Assembly (NCBI RefSeq): GCF_007004095.1 | Contig: NZ_VHJK01000001.1 | Coordinates: forward strand, 2,422,501 to 2,486,500 | Length of the DNA: 64,000 bases | Direction: 5' to 3' | Source: Erythrobacter insulae | GTDB lineage: Bacteria; Pseudomonadota; Alphaproteobacteria; Sphingomonadales; Sphingomonadaceae | Shown: positions 45,921 to 55,587 of the stretch, one piece after another | Numbering within the stretch: position 1 is the stretch's first letter | Layout: every line of letters begins with the position of its first letter | Program-made: the position numbers and the translations under genes | The notes under the pieces: generated by a model | What the model saw: the letters and a program-made list of their open reading frames with translations, nothing else | Told to the model about the DNA's origin: nothing | Databases searched by the model: none

Positions 45921-46862
45921 ATGCCATCAGGTCTGGTCGCACTTTTCGATGATGTCGCGGTGATTGCGCGCGCAGCCTCTGCCTCGGTAGACGACATTGC
46001 GGCGGCCGCAGGCAGGGCAGGGTCAAAGACTGCCGGGGTCGTGATTGACGACGCAGCCGTGACCCCGAGCTATGTTACGGGTCTTTCGCCTGCACGGGAA
46101 TTGCCGATAATCTGGGCAATCACCAAAGGTAGCTTGTTCAACAAGCTCATCATTCTATTGCCCGGTGCGATTCTGTTGTCGGAGTTTTTGCCGTGGTTAA
46201 TCATCTGGATTTTGATGCTGGGCGGGGCTTTTCTCTGTTACGAAGGCGCGGAAAAAGTCTTGGAAAAACTGGGCGGGGCCAAGCACGGCAAAACGCTTGA
46301 AGATGAAATTCAGGACCCTGCCGAATTTGAAAAACAGCGGATCGCTGGCGCTGTCAGAACCGACCTCATATTGTCGGCGGAAATTATGGCGATCACTCTG
46401 AACGAGATCGATTTGGACGTGTGGTGGGAACGCGGGATCGCTCTGGCAATAGTCGCCGTGGTGGTGACCGTGGTGGTTTACGGCGCAGTGGCTTTGATTG
46501 TGAAAATGGACGATGTCGGCCTGCATCTGACGAAGAAAGAGAACACTACAGCACAAAACTTCGGGCATTTTCTGGTCAACGCTGTCCCCAAATTGCTGGT
46601 CGCGCTTTCGGTGATCGGGACGGTTGCGATGTTGTGGGTTGGCGGCGGAATTATCGTGCATGGCACACATGAAGTCGGGTTCGATTTGCTCTATGATATC
46701 GCACACGGTGCAGAATACGCCGTGCAAGGCATTGCAGGTTCATTGGCGGGTATCGCAGGCTGGTTCACCTACGCAGCGATTTCGGCAGTGATCGGCCTCA
46801 TCCTCGGCGCAATCATCACTTTCGTGCTGCACAAAGTGATCGGGTATGAGGGCGCACACTGA
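45921..46862 (+). CDS. DUF808 (YedI-like) membrane protein
   Basis: A 313-residue protein with the family start [20 protein letters not shown] and at least four hydrophobic segments (about residues 80-110, 165-195, 218-250, 265-305). The DUF808/YedI family has no proven function; transport or envelope roles have been suggested. AGGAAA precedes the ATG. Its stop and the next ATG share a base (TGATG). Confidence 0.88.
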   Translation: MPSGLVALFDDVAVIARAASASVDDIAAAAGRAGSKTAGVVIDDAAVTPSYVTGLSPARELPIIWAITKGSLFNKLIILLPGAILLSEFLPWLIIWILMLGGAFLCYEGAEKVLEKLGGAKHGKTLEDEIQDPAEFEKQRIAGAVRTDLILSAEIMAITLNEIDLDVWWERGIALAIVAVVVTVVVYGAVALIVKMDDVGLHLTKKENTTAQNFGHFLVNAVPKLLVALSVIGTVAMLWVGGGIIVHGTHEVGFDLLYDIAHGAEYAVQGIAGSLAGIAGWFTYAAISAVIGLILGAIITFVLHKVIGYEGAH

Positions 46863-47506
46863 TGACCCAAAAACCGGTCTTATACACTTGCGCTGCATCG
46901 CGCGGGCTTAGAGCGACCTGGGCGGCTGAGGAGGCTGGTGTTGAGATTGATCTGAAGATCTTGCCGTTTCCGCCGCGATATCTTGCGCCTGACTATCTCG
47001 AGATCAATCCACTAGGCACCGTGCCCTTGTTGATTGATGGCGATGCCCGCATGACGGAAAGCTGCGCAATTGCCCATTATCTGGCGACCAAAGACGGCAT
47101 CACCGATCTGGCTGTCGCTCCAGGTGATACGGACTATGCCGAATATTGTGATTACACATATCACGCAGATGCCACGATCACTTTTCCGCAAACTGTCTAT
47201 ATGCGCTTTGCCATATTCGAAAAGGACAAGGGCTGGGCCGATGCAGGTCATGCCTATGCCAAGTGGTTTTACAAACGTCTGGTGAAGATCGAGCAGCGAT
47301 TGCAGGGGCGCGATTTCCTTTGCGCGGACCGTTTTACAATCGCTGATATCTGTGTGGGATACGCGTTAATTTTGGCAAAGAATGTCGGTCTGGACGATGG
47401 CATTCCAGCAGGGCTTAAAGCGTACAGAGAGCGACTTACGGGACGAGAAGCCTACAAACGCGCCGCCGAACGCGAGGAAAAAGGACGCGCCGCGCTCCCA
47501 TCCTAG
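46862..47506 (+). CDS. Glutathione S-transferase family protein
   Basis: A 214-residue GST: thioredoxin-like N-terminal domain (INPLGTVPLLIDGD, then ESCAIAHYLA) and helical C-terminal domain (FTIADICVGYAL). It is coupled to the DUF808 gene. The last stop overlaps tail-to-tail with the convergent zinc-ribbon gene, so CTAG serves as stop on both strands. Substrate unknown. Confidence 0.9.
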   Translation: MTQKPVLYTCAASRGLRATWAAEEAGVEIDLKILPFPPRYLAPDYLEINPLGTVPLLIDGDARMTESCAIAHYLATKDGITDLAVAPGDTDYAEYCDYTYHADATITFPQTVYMRFAIFEKDKGWADAGHAYAKWFYKRLVKIEQRLQGRDFLCADRFTIADICVGYALILAKNVGLDDGIPAGLKAYRERLTGREAYKRAAEREEKGRAALPS

Positions 47507-47781
47507 GGATTTGCTTGCGTCAAATCTGTCCCGCATTTGCCACAGATCCTGTTCGGCCACGGCACCACAAATATTCCGCGAAAGAAAAGGTTCTTTCCGC
47601 AAGTCTTGCAATTGAGGCGCAGCATAGGTGTGTTCATCGCGACGAGCCCGACGATGGCGATTGCAAACGCGATGGATGAGTGTCCCCAAAATCGCTCCAC
47701 AACGATGACAAACAGAATGGCGAGGAAAAGCGCGCCCAACATCCGCAATGCATGTTGTTTTGCGGCTTGATAGGTATTCAT
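47503..47781 (-). CDS. Small membrane protein with C-terminal zinc ribbon (unknown)
   Basis: A 92-residue protein: two hydrophobic segments (about residues 12-29 and 35-51) and then a four-cysteine ribbon, CKTCGKN near residue 58 and CGKCGTD near 80. I do not recognise the family. Its start overlaps the stop of the Mur-ligase-like gene (ATGA), so both are one operon. It may be a membrane-bound zinc or redox protein serving envelope synthesis. Confidence 0.78.
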   Translation of the reverse strand: MNTYQAAKQHALRMLGALFLAILFVIVVERFWGHSSIAFAIAIVGLVAMNTPMLRLNCKTCGKNLFFRGIFVVPWPNRICGKCGTDLTQANP

Positions 47782-49205
47782 CGGATCTGTTCGAAAATGG
47801 ACCGTGCAAATTCGCTAAGTGTGTCATCCCGAGCGCCCATAATCACAATCCGGTCCCCGGGCTTTGCAAGCTGTTTAATGCGGGCTCCGCAATCTTCGCG
47901 GGCGGCGATGTGTTCGGCGGTTCCTCCCTGCGCTTTGATCAGATCAATGATCCGTTCGCTGCCTTCACTGCGATCAACCGTCCCGCCGAAATAGACCGGG
48001 TCGCACATGATTGTGATGTCGTCTGGAGCAAGCACGCTTGCGAAAGTTTCAGCCAGTTCATCGCCCATCTGCCGCAGTGGGCCATATCCATGCGGTTGAA
48101 AAAACGCGATTACCCGGCCCGGGGCCGATTTTAACGTCCGAAGGGTCGCCGCGCATTTTTCCGGGTTGTGGCCAAAATCATCGATGACGGTGATATCGGT
48201 ATCGCTCGTACCCACAACATCGAACCGGCGCGCCAGCCCTTTGAAGGAACGCAGCGCGTGCACCGCTTTATCAACTCCGATACCCGCCGCGCTTACCGCT
48301 GCGATTGCGGCGAGGGCGTTGGAAAGATTGTGCAACCCCGGCATAGGCAGAACCAGAGGGAAGGCTTCTTTTGATCGGCTGTCCACAACCGCAGCGGAGA
48401 TTTCCAACGCGCCTTGCTCGATTGTCTTGCGATCAACGGTGATCTCCGCATCATCGGACTCGATCCCGAAGCTCACAAATTGGGAAGCGTACTTCACCAG
48501 ATCACGGGCCTCGTGATTGTCGAAATTGACGACTGCGCAGCCGGAATCAGAGAGGTAATTGCCGAACAAAGCGCGCAGCTCGCCAAGGCTTTTGTGATCA
48601 AGACTGACATTGAGCAGCACGCCGATTGTTGGCCGGTAAAGCGCAATTGAGCCGTCGCTTTCATCCACCTCGCTAACAAAGACCCGCGGATTGCCAACCC
48701 GTGCGCTTGCAAAGGGATTGTCGCCATCGGCGAAGTTTTTCATGACCGCACCGTTCATCACGGTCGGGTCATGTTCTGCGACAGAAAGAATCCACGCGAT
48801 CATTCCGGTGACAGTCGATTTGCCTGAGGTGCCGCCGATGGCGATGGAATATCCCGCTTCGTTGAACAACATCGAAAGCAGTTCAGCGCGCGTCATACGC
48901 ACGCAGCCCAGCTCTTTTGCACGTTTAACCTCGGGCACGGTGTCCTCGACCGCAGCGGATGCGATCAGGATTTGGTCTTTGTCGGTGATGCCTGTGCCGT
49001 CTTGCGGGTAAAGTGCATATCCGTTGTCCGCGAGCCATCCGAATTTTTCGGGCGTGCGACCCTGATCACGGCTTCTGTCAGAGCCTGCGATCTGGTGGCC
49101 AAAGCCGTGCGCGATCTGAGCCAGCGGGAGCATGCCCGACCCACCGATGCCGCAAAAGAAAAAGGGCCGTCCATCAAGGTCCGGCCGGTCGTTCCAGTTA
49201 TCCAT
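47778..49205 (-). CDS. Mur ligase family protein (MurC/Mpl-like)
   Basis: A 475-residue ATP-dependent amide ligase of the MurC/Mpl branch: FCGIGGSGMLPLA at the N-terminus, P-loop GGTSGKST near residue 125, SEVDESDGS near 180, SLDHKSLGEL near 205 and DDFGHNP near 340. The P-loop differs from the GTHGKTT of MurC and Mpl, so substrate is uncertain. With an LD-carboxypeptidase gene divergent 53 nt away, a role like Mpl in reusing murein peptides is plausible; housekeeping MurC is normally in the division cluster. Confidence 0.82.
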   Translation of the reverse strand: MDNWNDRPDLDGRPFFFCGIGGSGMLPLAQIAHGFGHQIAGSDRSRDQGRTPEKFGWLADNGYALYPQDGTGITDKDQILIASAAVEDTVPEVKRAKELGCVRMTRAELLSMLFNEAGYSIAIGGTSGKSTVTGMIAWILSVAEHDPTVMNGAVMKNFADGDNPFASARVGNPRVFVSEVDESDGSIALYRPTIGVLLNVSLDHKSLGELRALFGNYLSDSGCAVVNFDNHEARDLVKYASQFVSFGIESDDAEITVDRKTIEQGALEISAAVVDSRSKEAFPLVLPMPGLHNLSNALAAIAAVSAAGIGVDKAVHALRSFKGLARRFDVVGTSDTDITVIDDFGHNPEKCAATLRTLKSAPGRVIAFFQPHGYGPLRQMGDELAETFASVLAPDDITIMCDPVYFGGTVDRSEGSERIIDLIKAQGGTAEHIAAREDCGARIKQLAKPGDRIVIMGARDDTLSEFARSIFEQIR

Positions 49206-49258
49206 AGGACACGGATATTGGCTTGCGCGGGCACTGACAAGCGAACTAGGTGTAAAGA

Positions 49259-50089
49259 ATGACGAAAATTGCCATTTGTGCCCCTGCCACGCCGATAACC
49301 CGCGAACACGCGGACGCCTTGCGCGAGATGGTGGCCGCAGAATTTCCGCAGACGCAGGTCACATTTCATGACCAATGCTTTGTTCGCGAAGGGCATTTCG
49401 CGGGAAGTGATCTTACGCGGCTAACCGCGCTGCTCGAGTGCGCCAATGATCCGGCGTTTGACGCGGTTTGGTTCGCTAAAGGCGGGTATGGCTCCAATCG
49501 CATCGCCGAAGCCGCCATGGCCCGAATGAACGCTGCTGCGCGTGCGAAAACTTATGTCGGGTTTTCCGATTGCGGGTATTTGCTGGCGGCGTTGTACCGC
49601 GCTGGTATCGGGCAGTGCGCGCATGGGTCGATGCCAGTCAGCGCGCGCTCCGCCAATGGTCGCAAGGCTGTGCGCCGGGTTTTGCAATGGCTTAACGGTG
49701 ACAATACCGGACTGGAGCCGAGCTTGGATGGGGCGACACCGGCAGTCGCGTTTAACCTGATCACACTCGCCATGCTTTCCAACACGCCGATGATGCCGGA
49801 CCTTTCCGGGCATGTTGTTATGGTCGAGGAAGTCAGCGAGCATCTCTACGCGATTGATCGGCTGTTCTTCCATCTGTCGGGCAGCTTGCCGCGCATCGCC
49901 GGGCTTCGGCTTGGTTCGGTAACCGACATTCCGGAAAATTATGTAGAGTTCGGCCAGAGCGAGGAAGATATTGCGCGTTTCTGGTGCGAGCGCGCAGGTG
50001 TTCCGTATCTGGGCCGAGCTGAAATCGGTCACACATCTGCCAACAGGGTCGTGCCGTTCGGGCTTGCCAGTCCGCCGGCAGCTTCGTAA
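49259..50089 (+). CDS. ldcA: LD-carboxypeptidase (S66, LdcA-like)
   Basis: Removes the terminal D-Ala from murein tetrapeptides in the cytoplasm during cell-wall recycling. The 276-residue protein has WFAKGGYGSNRI near residue 77, the nucleophile serine in VGFSDCGYLL near residue 102, VVMVEEVSEHLYAIDR with the Glu base and a C-terminal GHTSANRVVPFG with the histidine. It is divergent from the Mur-ligase-like gene, and fabD follows 27 nt downstream. Confidence 0.9.
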   Translation: MTKIAICAPATPITREHADALREMVAAEFPQTQVTFHDQCFVREGHFAGSDLTRLTALLECANDPAFDAVWFAKGGYGSNRIAEAAMARMNAAARAKTYVGFSDCGYLLAALYRAGIGQCAHGSMPVSARSANGRKAVRRVLQWLNGDNTGLEPSLDGATPAVAFNLITLAMLSNTPMMPDLSGHVVMVEEVSEHLYAIDRLFFHLSGSLPRIAGLRLGSVTDIPENYVEFGQSEEDIARFWCERAGVPYLGRAEIGHTSANRVVPFGLASPPAAS

Positions 50090-50116
50090 CCGCCGGGCCT
50101 GACAAGGAGTAATTTC

Positions 50117-51055
50117 ATGCGTGCATTCGTGTTTCCCGGACAGGGCAGCCAGAAAGTGGGAATGGGTAGCGAGCTGGCATCAGCCAGCAGCGCGGCCCGT
50201 GAAGTGTTTGAAGAGGTCGACGAAGCTCTTGGGCAAAAACTGTCGGAGATTATGCGCGACGGACCTGAGGATCAGCTTACCCTTACCGAAAATGCCCAGC
50301 CAGCGATCATGGCCAATGCTATCGCGACACTACGCGTCATGGAAATCGAATTCGGCGTAAAACTGGCGGATCATGGCGCTTGCGTGGCGGGGCATTCTTT
50401 GGGCGAATATACGGCGCTATGCGCTGTCGGGGCTTTTGATCTGCCGACGACAGCGCGGCTGCTGAAACTGCGCGGTCAGGCGATGCAAGCAGCGGTTCCT
50501 GTGGGCGAGGGCGCAATGGCGGCTTTGCTGGGGGCGGATATCGAAAAAGCCGCCGCCCTGGCCGCTGCGGCTGCCGAAGGGGACGTTTGCGAGATCGCCA
50601 ATGACAATGACCCGACTCAGGTCGTGATATCCGGCCATAGGAGCGCGATTGAGCGCGCCATCGCTTTGGTCAAAGACCACGGCATCAAGCGCGGGATATT
50701 GCTACCGGTATCGGCTCCGTTTCACTGTTCGATGATGCAGCCTGCGGCGGACCGTATGGCTGAGGCCTTGGCGGAAACATCGCCGGGTGATTTGGCATTA
50801 CCGCTTTTTGCCAATGTCACCGCGAGCAAGGTGAGTGACCCTGAAGAAGAACGCGCTTTGCTGGTCGAACAGGTGACTGGCCGTGTGCGTTGGCGTGAAA
50901 GTGTGCTGTCCATGCGTGCTGATGGAGTGGACAGCTTTATCGAGCTTGGCGGGAAAGTGCTTGGCCCGATGATTGGCCGCATTGATAAAGAAGCTGCAGC
51001 GTCCAGCCTGATCACGATGGAAGACATCGAAAGTTTTGCCAAGGATGCCGGTTAA
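50117..51055 (+). CDS. fabD: Malonyl-CoA:ACP transacylase
   Basis: Loads malonyl groups on acyl carrier protein. The 312-residue protein begins FVFPGQGSQ, has Ser94 in AGHSLGEY and the histidine of SAPFHCSMM near residue 200. AAGGAG precedes the ATG. Its stop shares a base with the ATG of the next gene (TAATG). Confidence 0.97.
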   Translation: MRAFVFPGQGSQKVGMGSELASASSAAREVFEEVDEALGQKLSEIMRDGPEDQLTLTENAQPAIMANAIATLRVMEIEFGVKLADHGACVAGHSLGEYTALCAVGAFDLPTTARLLKLRGQAMQAAVPVGEGAMAALLGADIEKAAALAAAAAEGDVCEIANDNDPTQVVISGHRSAIERAIALVKDHGIKRGILLPVSAPFHCSMMQPAADRMAEALAETSPGDLALPLFANVTASKVSDPEEERALLVEQVTGRVRWRESVLSMRADGVDSFIELGGKVLGPMIGRIDKEAAASSLITMEDIESFAKDAG

Positions 51056-51630
51056 TGCATTGGATTAAAACACTTTCGCTTGCTGGAGCGGCATTGTCCC
51101 TGCCGACTGTTGGCCACGCTCAGACTGCCGATTTGATCGCCTGTATGGAGGGTGGATATTCCGAGGCTGATCAGGCCACGATTGATAGATATGTCAGCGA
51201 GTTTTCAATTAACGATGACAGTCTGGCTCAGGCTTTGGGCATGGCGCTTGGCACTCGTTTAGAAGAGTGTGCCGGCCCGGATGCGGAGGAGGAAACCGTT
51301 ATCCTTCTCGCCCAGCATCGTTTTGCATTGTTGTCGGAAAAGGGGATTGAAGCCTCGCGCCCTGATGTGGTCGAAGTGGTTCGCCGGATCGATACGCTTT
51401 TGAGCAATGAAGATCGCGCGCGCTTTATGAAGCTGTTTTCAATAATGGTGTTTGGCGACCCCGAGACCGGCAAACAGAGCGGGCTGAATGAGGAAGACGT
51501 CGATTGGTTCAGCAATGTGATCATCGACGAGCCGGTGAACGGCTCGATCGAGCAATCCGAATATATCGGTGCCTATCTTGCTGCGCGCGTTTTGCGAGAA
51601 ACAGCTTTAGAACAATTGGCACCAGAATAA
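51055..51630 (+). CDS. Putative exported protein between fabD and fabG (unknown)
   Basis: A 191-residue acidic protein with a signal peptide (about residues 1-22, ending VGHAQ). The mature part is helical with no recognised domain; two cysteines (about residues 30 and 72) could pair. It is coupled to fabD by a one-base overlap. Its place between two fatty-acid genes does not by itself suggest a role. Confidence 0.75.
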   Translation: MHWIKTLSLAGAALSLPTVGHAQTADLIACMEGGYSEADQATIDRYVSEFSINDDSLAQALGMALGTRLEECAGPDAEEETVILLAQHRFALLSEKGIEASRPDVVEVVRRIDTLLSNEDRARFMKLFSIMVFGDPETGKQSGLNEEDVDWFSNVIIDEPVNGSIEQSEYIGAYLAARVLRETALEQLAPE

Positions 51631-51707
51631 GAGCGGCAATTCCGAAATTACCCCAAGTCGCTTAGCTTAGTTCGCTTACAAGAAATATCAGAGTCCAGGA
51701 GACACCC

Positions 51708-52460
51708 ATGTTTTCACTTTCAGGAATGAACGCTTTGGTCACCGGCGCAAGCGGCGGTATCGGATCGGCGATTGCAATCGCGCTGGCCAAACAGGGCGCG
51801 CGCGTCGCTTTGTCGGGTTCCAACGGTTCAAAGCTGCGCGGATTTCGCGAGCAACTGATCGAGGAAAATGGCGGCGATCATGTAGAGATCACCTGCAATC
51901 TTTCCGACAGTACGCAAGTTGAAGAATTGATCCCGGCCGCGCTCGATACGATGGGCAGTGTGGACATTCTGGTCAACAATGCCGGGATTACGCGCGATAA
52001 CCTTGCGATGCGGATGAAAGACGATGAATGGGACGAGGTAATCCGCATCAATCTTGAGGCGACCTTCCGGTTGATGCGCGCCAGTGCCCGGCCGATGATG
52101 AAGGCCCGCTTTGGCCGGATCATCAACATTACCAGCGTTGTCGGCGCGACGGGTAACCCGGGGCAGATGAACTACATCGCGGCCAAGGCAGGCGTTACCG
52201 GCATGACCAAAAGCTTTGCACAGGAGGTCGCATCGCGCGGGATCACCGCCAACTGCGTCGCACCCGGTTTCATCCGCACAGCCATGACGGCTGCCTTGGA
52301 TGAAAAGCAAACCGCGGCAATCAACGCCAAAATACCGGCCGGCAAAATGGGCGAGGGCGACGATATCGGAGCCGCCGTAGCCTATCTTGCAAGCCGTGAA
52401 GCCGGTTATGTCACCGGTCAGACGCTGCACGTGAACGGCGGCATGGCGATGATGTCATAG
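51708..52460 (+). CDS. fabG: 3-oxoacyl-ACP reductase
   Basis: NADPH-dependent reduction of beta-ketoacyl-ACP. The 250-residue SDR has TGASGGIG at residues 12-19, NNAGITRDNL near 87, and the Ser-Tyr-Lys triad in ITSVVGATGNPGQMNYIAAK; it ends GGMAMMS as typical FabG. AGGAGA lies 6 nt before the ATG. acpP and fabF, often next, are not here. Confidence 0.96.
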   Translation: MFSLSGMNALVTGASGGIGSAIAIALAKQGARVALSGSNGSKLRGFREQLIEENGGDHVEITCNLSDSTQVEELIPAALDTMGSVDILVNNAGITRDNLAMRMKDDEWDEVIRINLEATFRLMRASARPMMKARFGRIINITSVVGATGNPGQMNYIAAKAGVTGMTKSFAQEVASRGITANCVAPGFIRTAMTAALDEKQTAAINAKIPAGKMGEGDDIGAAVAYLASREAGYVTGQTLHVNGGMAMMS

Positions 52461-52660
52461 GCGCCCGCTTGCTCGATAAGCGGCTGACAGCCCTCGGACG
52501 AGGCCTTATCCCCAGACGAGTCTGCAATTCGTATTCCTCGCGGCTTGCCCGTAACGGCCACCGCGCTAAGGTTTCAGGCAAATTCCAGTGCGACCGGGGC
52601 GATTCCGTCCCATGTTCGCCATAACGAGGGCACCGGCCCCCACAGAGCGATAGGTAAGCG
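52461..52660. other. Intergenic region upstream of dnaN
   Basis: 200 nt without a gene. A CCGCTT/AAGCGG hairpin just after fabG has no U-tract. No cluster of DnaA boxes is present, so this is not an origin. A dnaN promoter is expected here but I could not place it. Confidence 0.4.
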
Positions 52661-53788
52661 ATGAAGGCTACGATCGAACGCGCGACGCTCCTGCGTTGTC
52701 TCTCCCACGTACAATCGGTGGTTGAACGCCGAAACACCATTCCGATCCTGTCGAACGTGCTGATCGATGCCAGTGATGGCGGCAGTGTTAAAGTGATGGC
52801 AACCGACCTTGATCTGCAAGTCGTCGAAACGATGGCCGCAGCGTCGGTAGAAAAAGCCGGGGCCATTACGGTCTCCGCGCACCTTTTGTTCGATATTGCC
52901 CGCAAATTGCCCGAAGGCAGCCAGGTCAGTCTGGAAACGGCCGATAACCGGATGGAGGTTAAGGCCGGACGCAGCCGTTTCAAACTCCCGACACTGCCGC
53001 GTGATGATTTCCCGGTTATTGTCGAAGGCGATCTTCCGACCTCGTTTGAATTGCCCGCGCGCGTTCTGGCAGAGATGGTCGATCGCACCCGCTTCGCCAT
53101 TTCGACCGAGGAAACCCGGTATTACCTCAACGGCATTTTCCTGCACGTGACCGATGATGATGAGCCGGTGTTGAAGGCGGCTGCGACAGATGGTCACCGG
53201 CTTGCCCGTTTCACACTTGACCGACCTGAAGGCGCCGAAGGCATGCCGGATGTGATCGTGCCGCGCAAAGCGGTGGCCGAGCTGCGCAAACTCCTCGAAG
53301 AGGCGTTGGACGGGAATGTTCAGGTCGATCTGTCCGCCAGCAAGATCCGCTTTACCCTTGGCGGCGAAGGCGGCGTTGTTCTTACCAGCAAGCTGATTGA
53401 TGGCACTTTCCCGGATTACAGCCGTGTTATTCCCACAGGAAATGACAAGCTTTTGAAAGTTGATCCGAAACTGTTCTTCCAGGGTGTTGACCGTGTTGCG
53501 ACGATCGCAACGGAGAAAACCCGCGCCGTGAAGATGGGGCTTGAGACGGATAAGGTCACACTTTCTGTAACATCTCCCGATAACGGAACGGCAACCGAAG
53601 AATTGGCTGCGGAATTCAAGTCGGAAGGATTCGAAATCGGCTTTAACGCCAACTATCTGAAAGATATCCTCGATCAGATCGACAGCGACACTGTTGAATT
53701 GCATCTCGCCGATGCAGGCGCGCCGACGATGATCCGTCAGGACGAAAACAGCCCCGCGCTGTATGTCCTCATGCCGATGCGGGTCTAA
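52661..53788 (+). CDS. dnaN: DNA polymerase III beta clamp
   Basis: Sliding clamp that holds polymerases on DNA. The 375-residue protein has three clamp domains; family words include RNTIPILSNVLI near residue 24, RYYLNGIFL near 150, TDGHRLA near 178 and a C-terminal YVLMPMRV. dnaN is not beside dnaA, which is usual in sphingomonads. Confidence 0.98.
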   Translation: MKATIERATLLRCLSHVQSVVERRNTIPILSNVLIDASDGGSVKVMATDLDLQVVETMAAASVEKAGAITVSAHLLFDIARKLPEGSQVSLETADNRMEVKAGRSRFKLPTLPRDDFPVIVEGDLPTSFELPARVLAEMVDRTRFAISTEETRYYLNGIFLHVTDDDEPVLKAAATDGHRLARFTLDRPEGAEGMPDVIVPRKAVAELRKLLEEALDGNVQVDLSASKIRFTLGGEGGVVLTSKLIDGTFPDYSRVIPTGNDKLLKVDPKLFFQGVDRVATIATEKTRAVKMGLETDKVTLSVTSPDNGTATEELAAEFKSEGFEIGFNANYLKDILDQIDSDTVELHLADAGAPTMIRQDENSPALYVLMPMRV

Positions 53789-53807
53789 TCCCGCCCGGCA
53801 TATCGGC

Positions 53808-54434
53808 GTGACAGCGCAGGTCCGCATTTTTGGTACGGTCATTTCGACTTACACCCGCATTGTTCAGATTGCGTGTGAAGAAGCCGGCGTAAGCCACGAA
53901 ACTATTGCGACTGCTGCGCAATCACCGCAGAACAGGCACCCCTTCGGCAAGGTGCCGGTTGTCGAGATTGATGGCCTTGAGCTGGTCGAAAGCGTTGCGA
54001 TCGCCAATTACATTGACAATGCGCATAATGGCGGCGCGCTTCAGCCGGCAGATCACGCTGCGCGGGCGCTCAGTGAAAAATGGGTCGCGATTGCCAACAA
54101 TTACATGTTCCCGTTGTTTGAAAGTGGCCTTGTGATGCCATGGATCATGCACAAAGTCGCAGGCTTCCCGCTTGAACGGGAAAAGATTGACCGGGCACTG
54201 CCCAATATCAGCCTCGCTCTCGGGTTCGTTGAAGGTGAAATGCAGCGGGACGGTGCGTGGGCCGCAAACGGTTTCACCATGGCTGACGTGTTTCTCTATC
54301 CTGTTCTGCGCGGATTGCAGCTCACACCGCAAGGCGAGGTAGGCATTGCCCAATGCGACAAGATCAGCAGCTGGATGGAAGCGTGCGAAAAGCGTCCCTC
54401 CGTCATAGCAACACGGTGGGAAAGCGAGCCGTGA
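53808..54434 (+). CDS. Glutathione S-transferase family protein
   Basis: A 208-residue GST: GTVISTYTRIVQIACEEAG at the N-terminus, GKVPVVEIDGLELVESVAI near residue 43, and GFTMADVFLYPVL in the helical domain. Start GTG 53808 is chosen because an upstream ATG lies inside dnaN and adds non-family residues. The ribosome site is poor. Substrate unknown. Confidence 0.86.
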   Translation: MTAQVRIFGTVISTYTRIVQIACEEAGVSHETIATAAQSPQNRHPFGKVPVVEIDGLELVESVAIANYIDNAHNGGALQPADHAARALSEKWVAIANNYMFPLFESGLVMPWIMHKVAGFPLEREKIDRALPNISLALGFVEGEMQRDGAWAANGFTMADVFLYPVLRGLQLTPQGEVGIAQCDKISSWMEACEKRPSVIATRWESEP

Positions 54435-54468
54435 TGGGGTAGGGTCTTCTTCAAAGAGGAGAAAGCCC

Positions 54469-55557
54469 GTGACCATTCAACAAGTCCACGTCAAAAAAGA
54501 CGAACTCACCCATGCCGATATCGTCCATGTTGAATTAACCGACCTCGCCGAAGGCGCTGTCCGACTTGAGATCGAGAGCTTCTCGGTCACGGCAAACAAT
54601 ATCACCTACGCGGTTGTTGGCGATGGTTTCGGGTACTGGAATTTCTTCCCCGCCCCTGCCGGTTTTGGCATCGTACCGATGTGGGGCCATGCAAAAGTGA
54701 TCGAGAGCAAACACGAGGAATTCACCCCTGGCGAGCGCGTCTATGGGTATCTTCCGATGGCGACCCATCTGGACGTGCAACCGGGCAAGGTTTCCGCTTC
54801 CGGTTTCACAGATATGACCGAATATCGTCAACCGATGAGCCCGATCTACAATCAGTATTCACGGCTTGCGGCGGATCCGGAACATGACGCAGCCCGTGAA
54901 GCGGAGCGGATGATTTTTGGACCGCTTTTCAAAACGGGTTTCCTGATCGAGTATTTCATGCGGCAGGAAGACTGGTTCGGGGCTAAGCAGGTGATCCTGA
55001 CCAGTGCGTCTTCGAAAACAGCGATGGGCCTTGCCAGTGTTGCCCAGCAGAATTCGCCGGGTATCAAACGCATTGGTTTGACTTCCGCGGGCAATATCGA
55101 ATTCGTCGAAGGCACCGGGCTTTATGACAAAGTGATGTCGTATGAAGAGGTTGGCATGTTGCCAATCGCCGAAAGTGTCACCGTCGATTTCGCTGGTAAC
55201 GCCGCTTTGCTCGCTAATTTGCACGAGCATTTCTCGGATACGCTCAAATATTCATGCCTCGTTGGCGCGACCCATATCGAAGAGCGCGGCAGCGGCCGGA
55301 TGACCGATGATCGCGGGCTCCCCGGTCCCAAACCGACATTATTCTTTGCGCCGGATCATGCCGTGTCATTCTTTAAAGAGCATGGTCCGGTTGAAGGTGG
55401 TAAACTGGTCGCGAAGGCGTGGCACGGTTTTCTCGGCGCAACAGACGGAACAGTCGAGATCGTCAAACATTCGGGCCTTGATGCCGCGAAGTCGGTCTAT
55501 CTCGAAATGATTGCTGGCAAGGTTGATCCAGCGAAGGGTATCGTCATCGAGCCGTGA
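54469..55557 (+). CDS. DUF2855 family protein
   Basis: A 362-residue protein with the DUF2855 pattern (TANNITYAVVGDGFGYWNFFP, then GYLPMATHL). The family looks like a divergent medium-chain reductase but lacks a clear GxGxxG motif here (SASSKTAMGLA takes its place). Function unknown. Start is GTG with AGAGGAG upstream. It follows the GST by 34 nt, so they may be cotranscribed. Confidence 0.85.
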   Translation: MTIQQVHVKKDELTHADIVHVELTDLAEGAVRLEIESFSVTANNITYAVVGDGFGYWNFFPAPAGFGIVPMWGHAKVIESKHEEFTPGERVYGYLPMATHLDVQPGKVSASGFTDMTEYRQPMSPIYNQYSRLAADPEHDAAREAERMIFGPLFKTGFLIEYFMRQEDWFGAKQVILTSASSKTAMGLASVAQQNSPGIKRIGLTSAGNIEFVEGTGLYDKVMSYEEVGMLPIAESVTVDFAGNAALLANLHEHFSDTLKYSCLVGATHIEERGSGRMTDDRGLPGPKPTLFFAPDHAVSFFKEHGPVEGGKLVAKAWHGFLGATDGTVEIVKHSGLDAAKSVYLEMIAGKVDPAKGIVIEP

Positions 55558-55564
55558 GTGGTTG

Positions 55565-55587
55565 GCGGCGGAGTTTCACTCCGCCGC
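55565..55587. terminator. Hairpin between the DUF2855 and amidohydrolase genes
   Basis: GCGGCGGAG pairs perfectly with CTCCGCCGC around a five-base loop. The amidohydrolase stop codon lies in the loop. It sits between convergent genes, so it may act as a bidirectional terminator, though no U-tract follows. Confidence 0.5.

Noticed and set aside
52506-52514. TTATCCCCA resembling a DnaA box near dnaN
   Set aside because: One mismatch and a single copy; no AT-rich unwinding region, dnaA or box cluster, so no origin.
52574-53842. 422-codon open frame antisense to dnaN
   Set aside because: It lies wholly over a certain dnaN gene, its product has no recognisable domain and such long antisense frames are common in high-G+C coding DNA.
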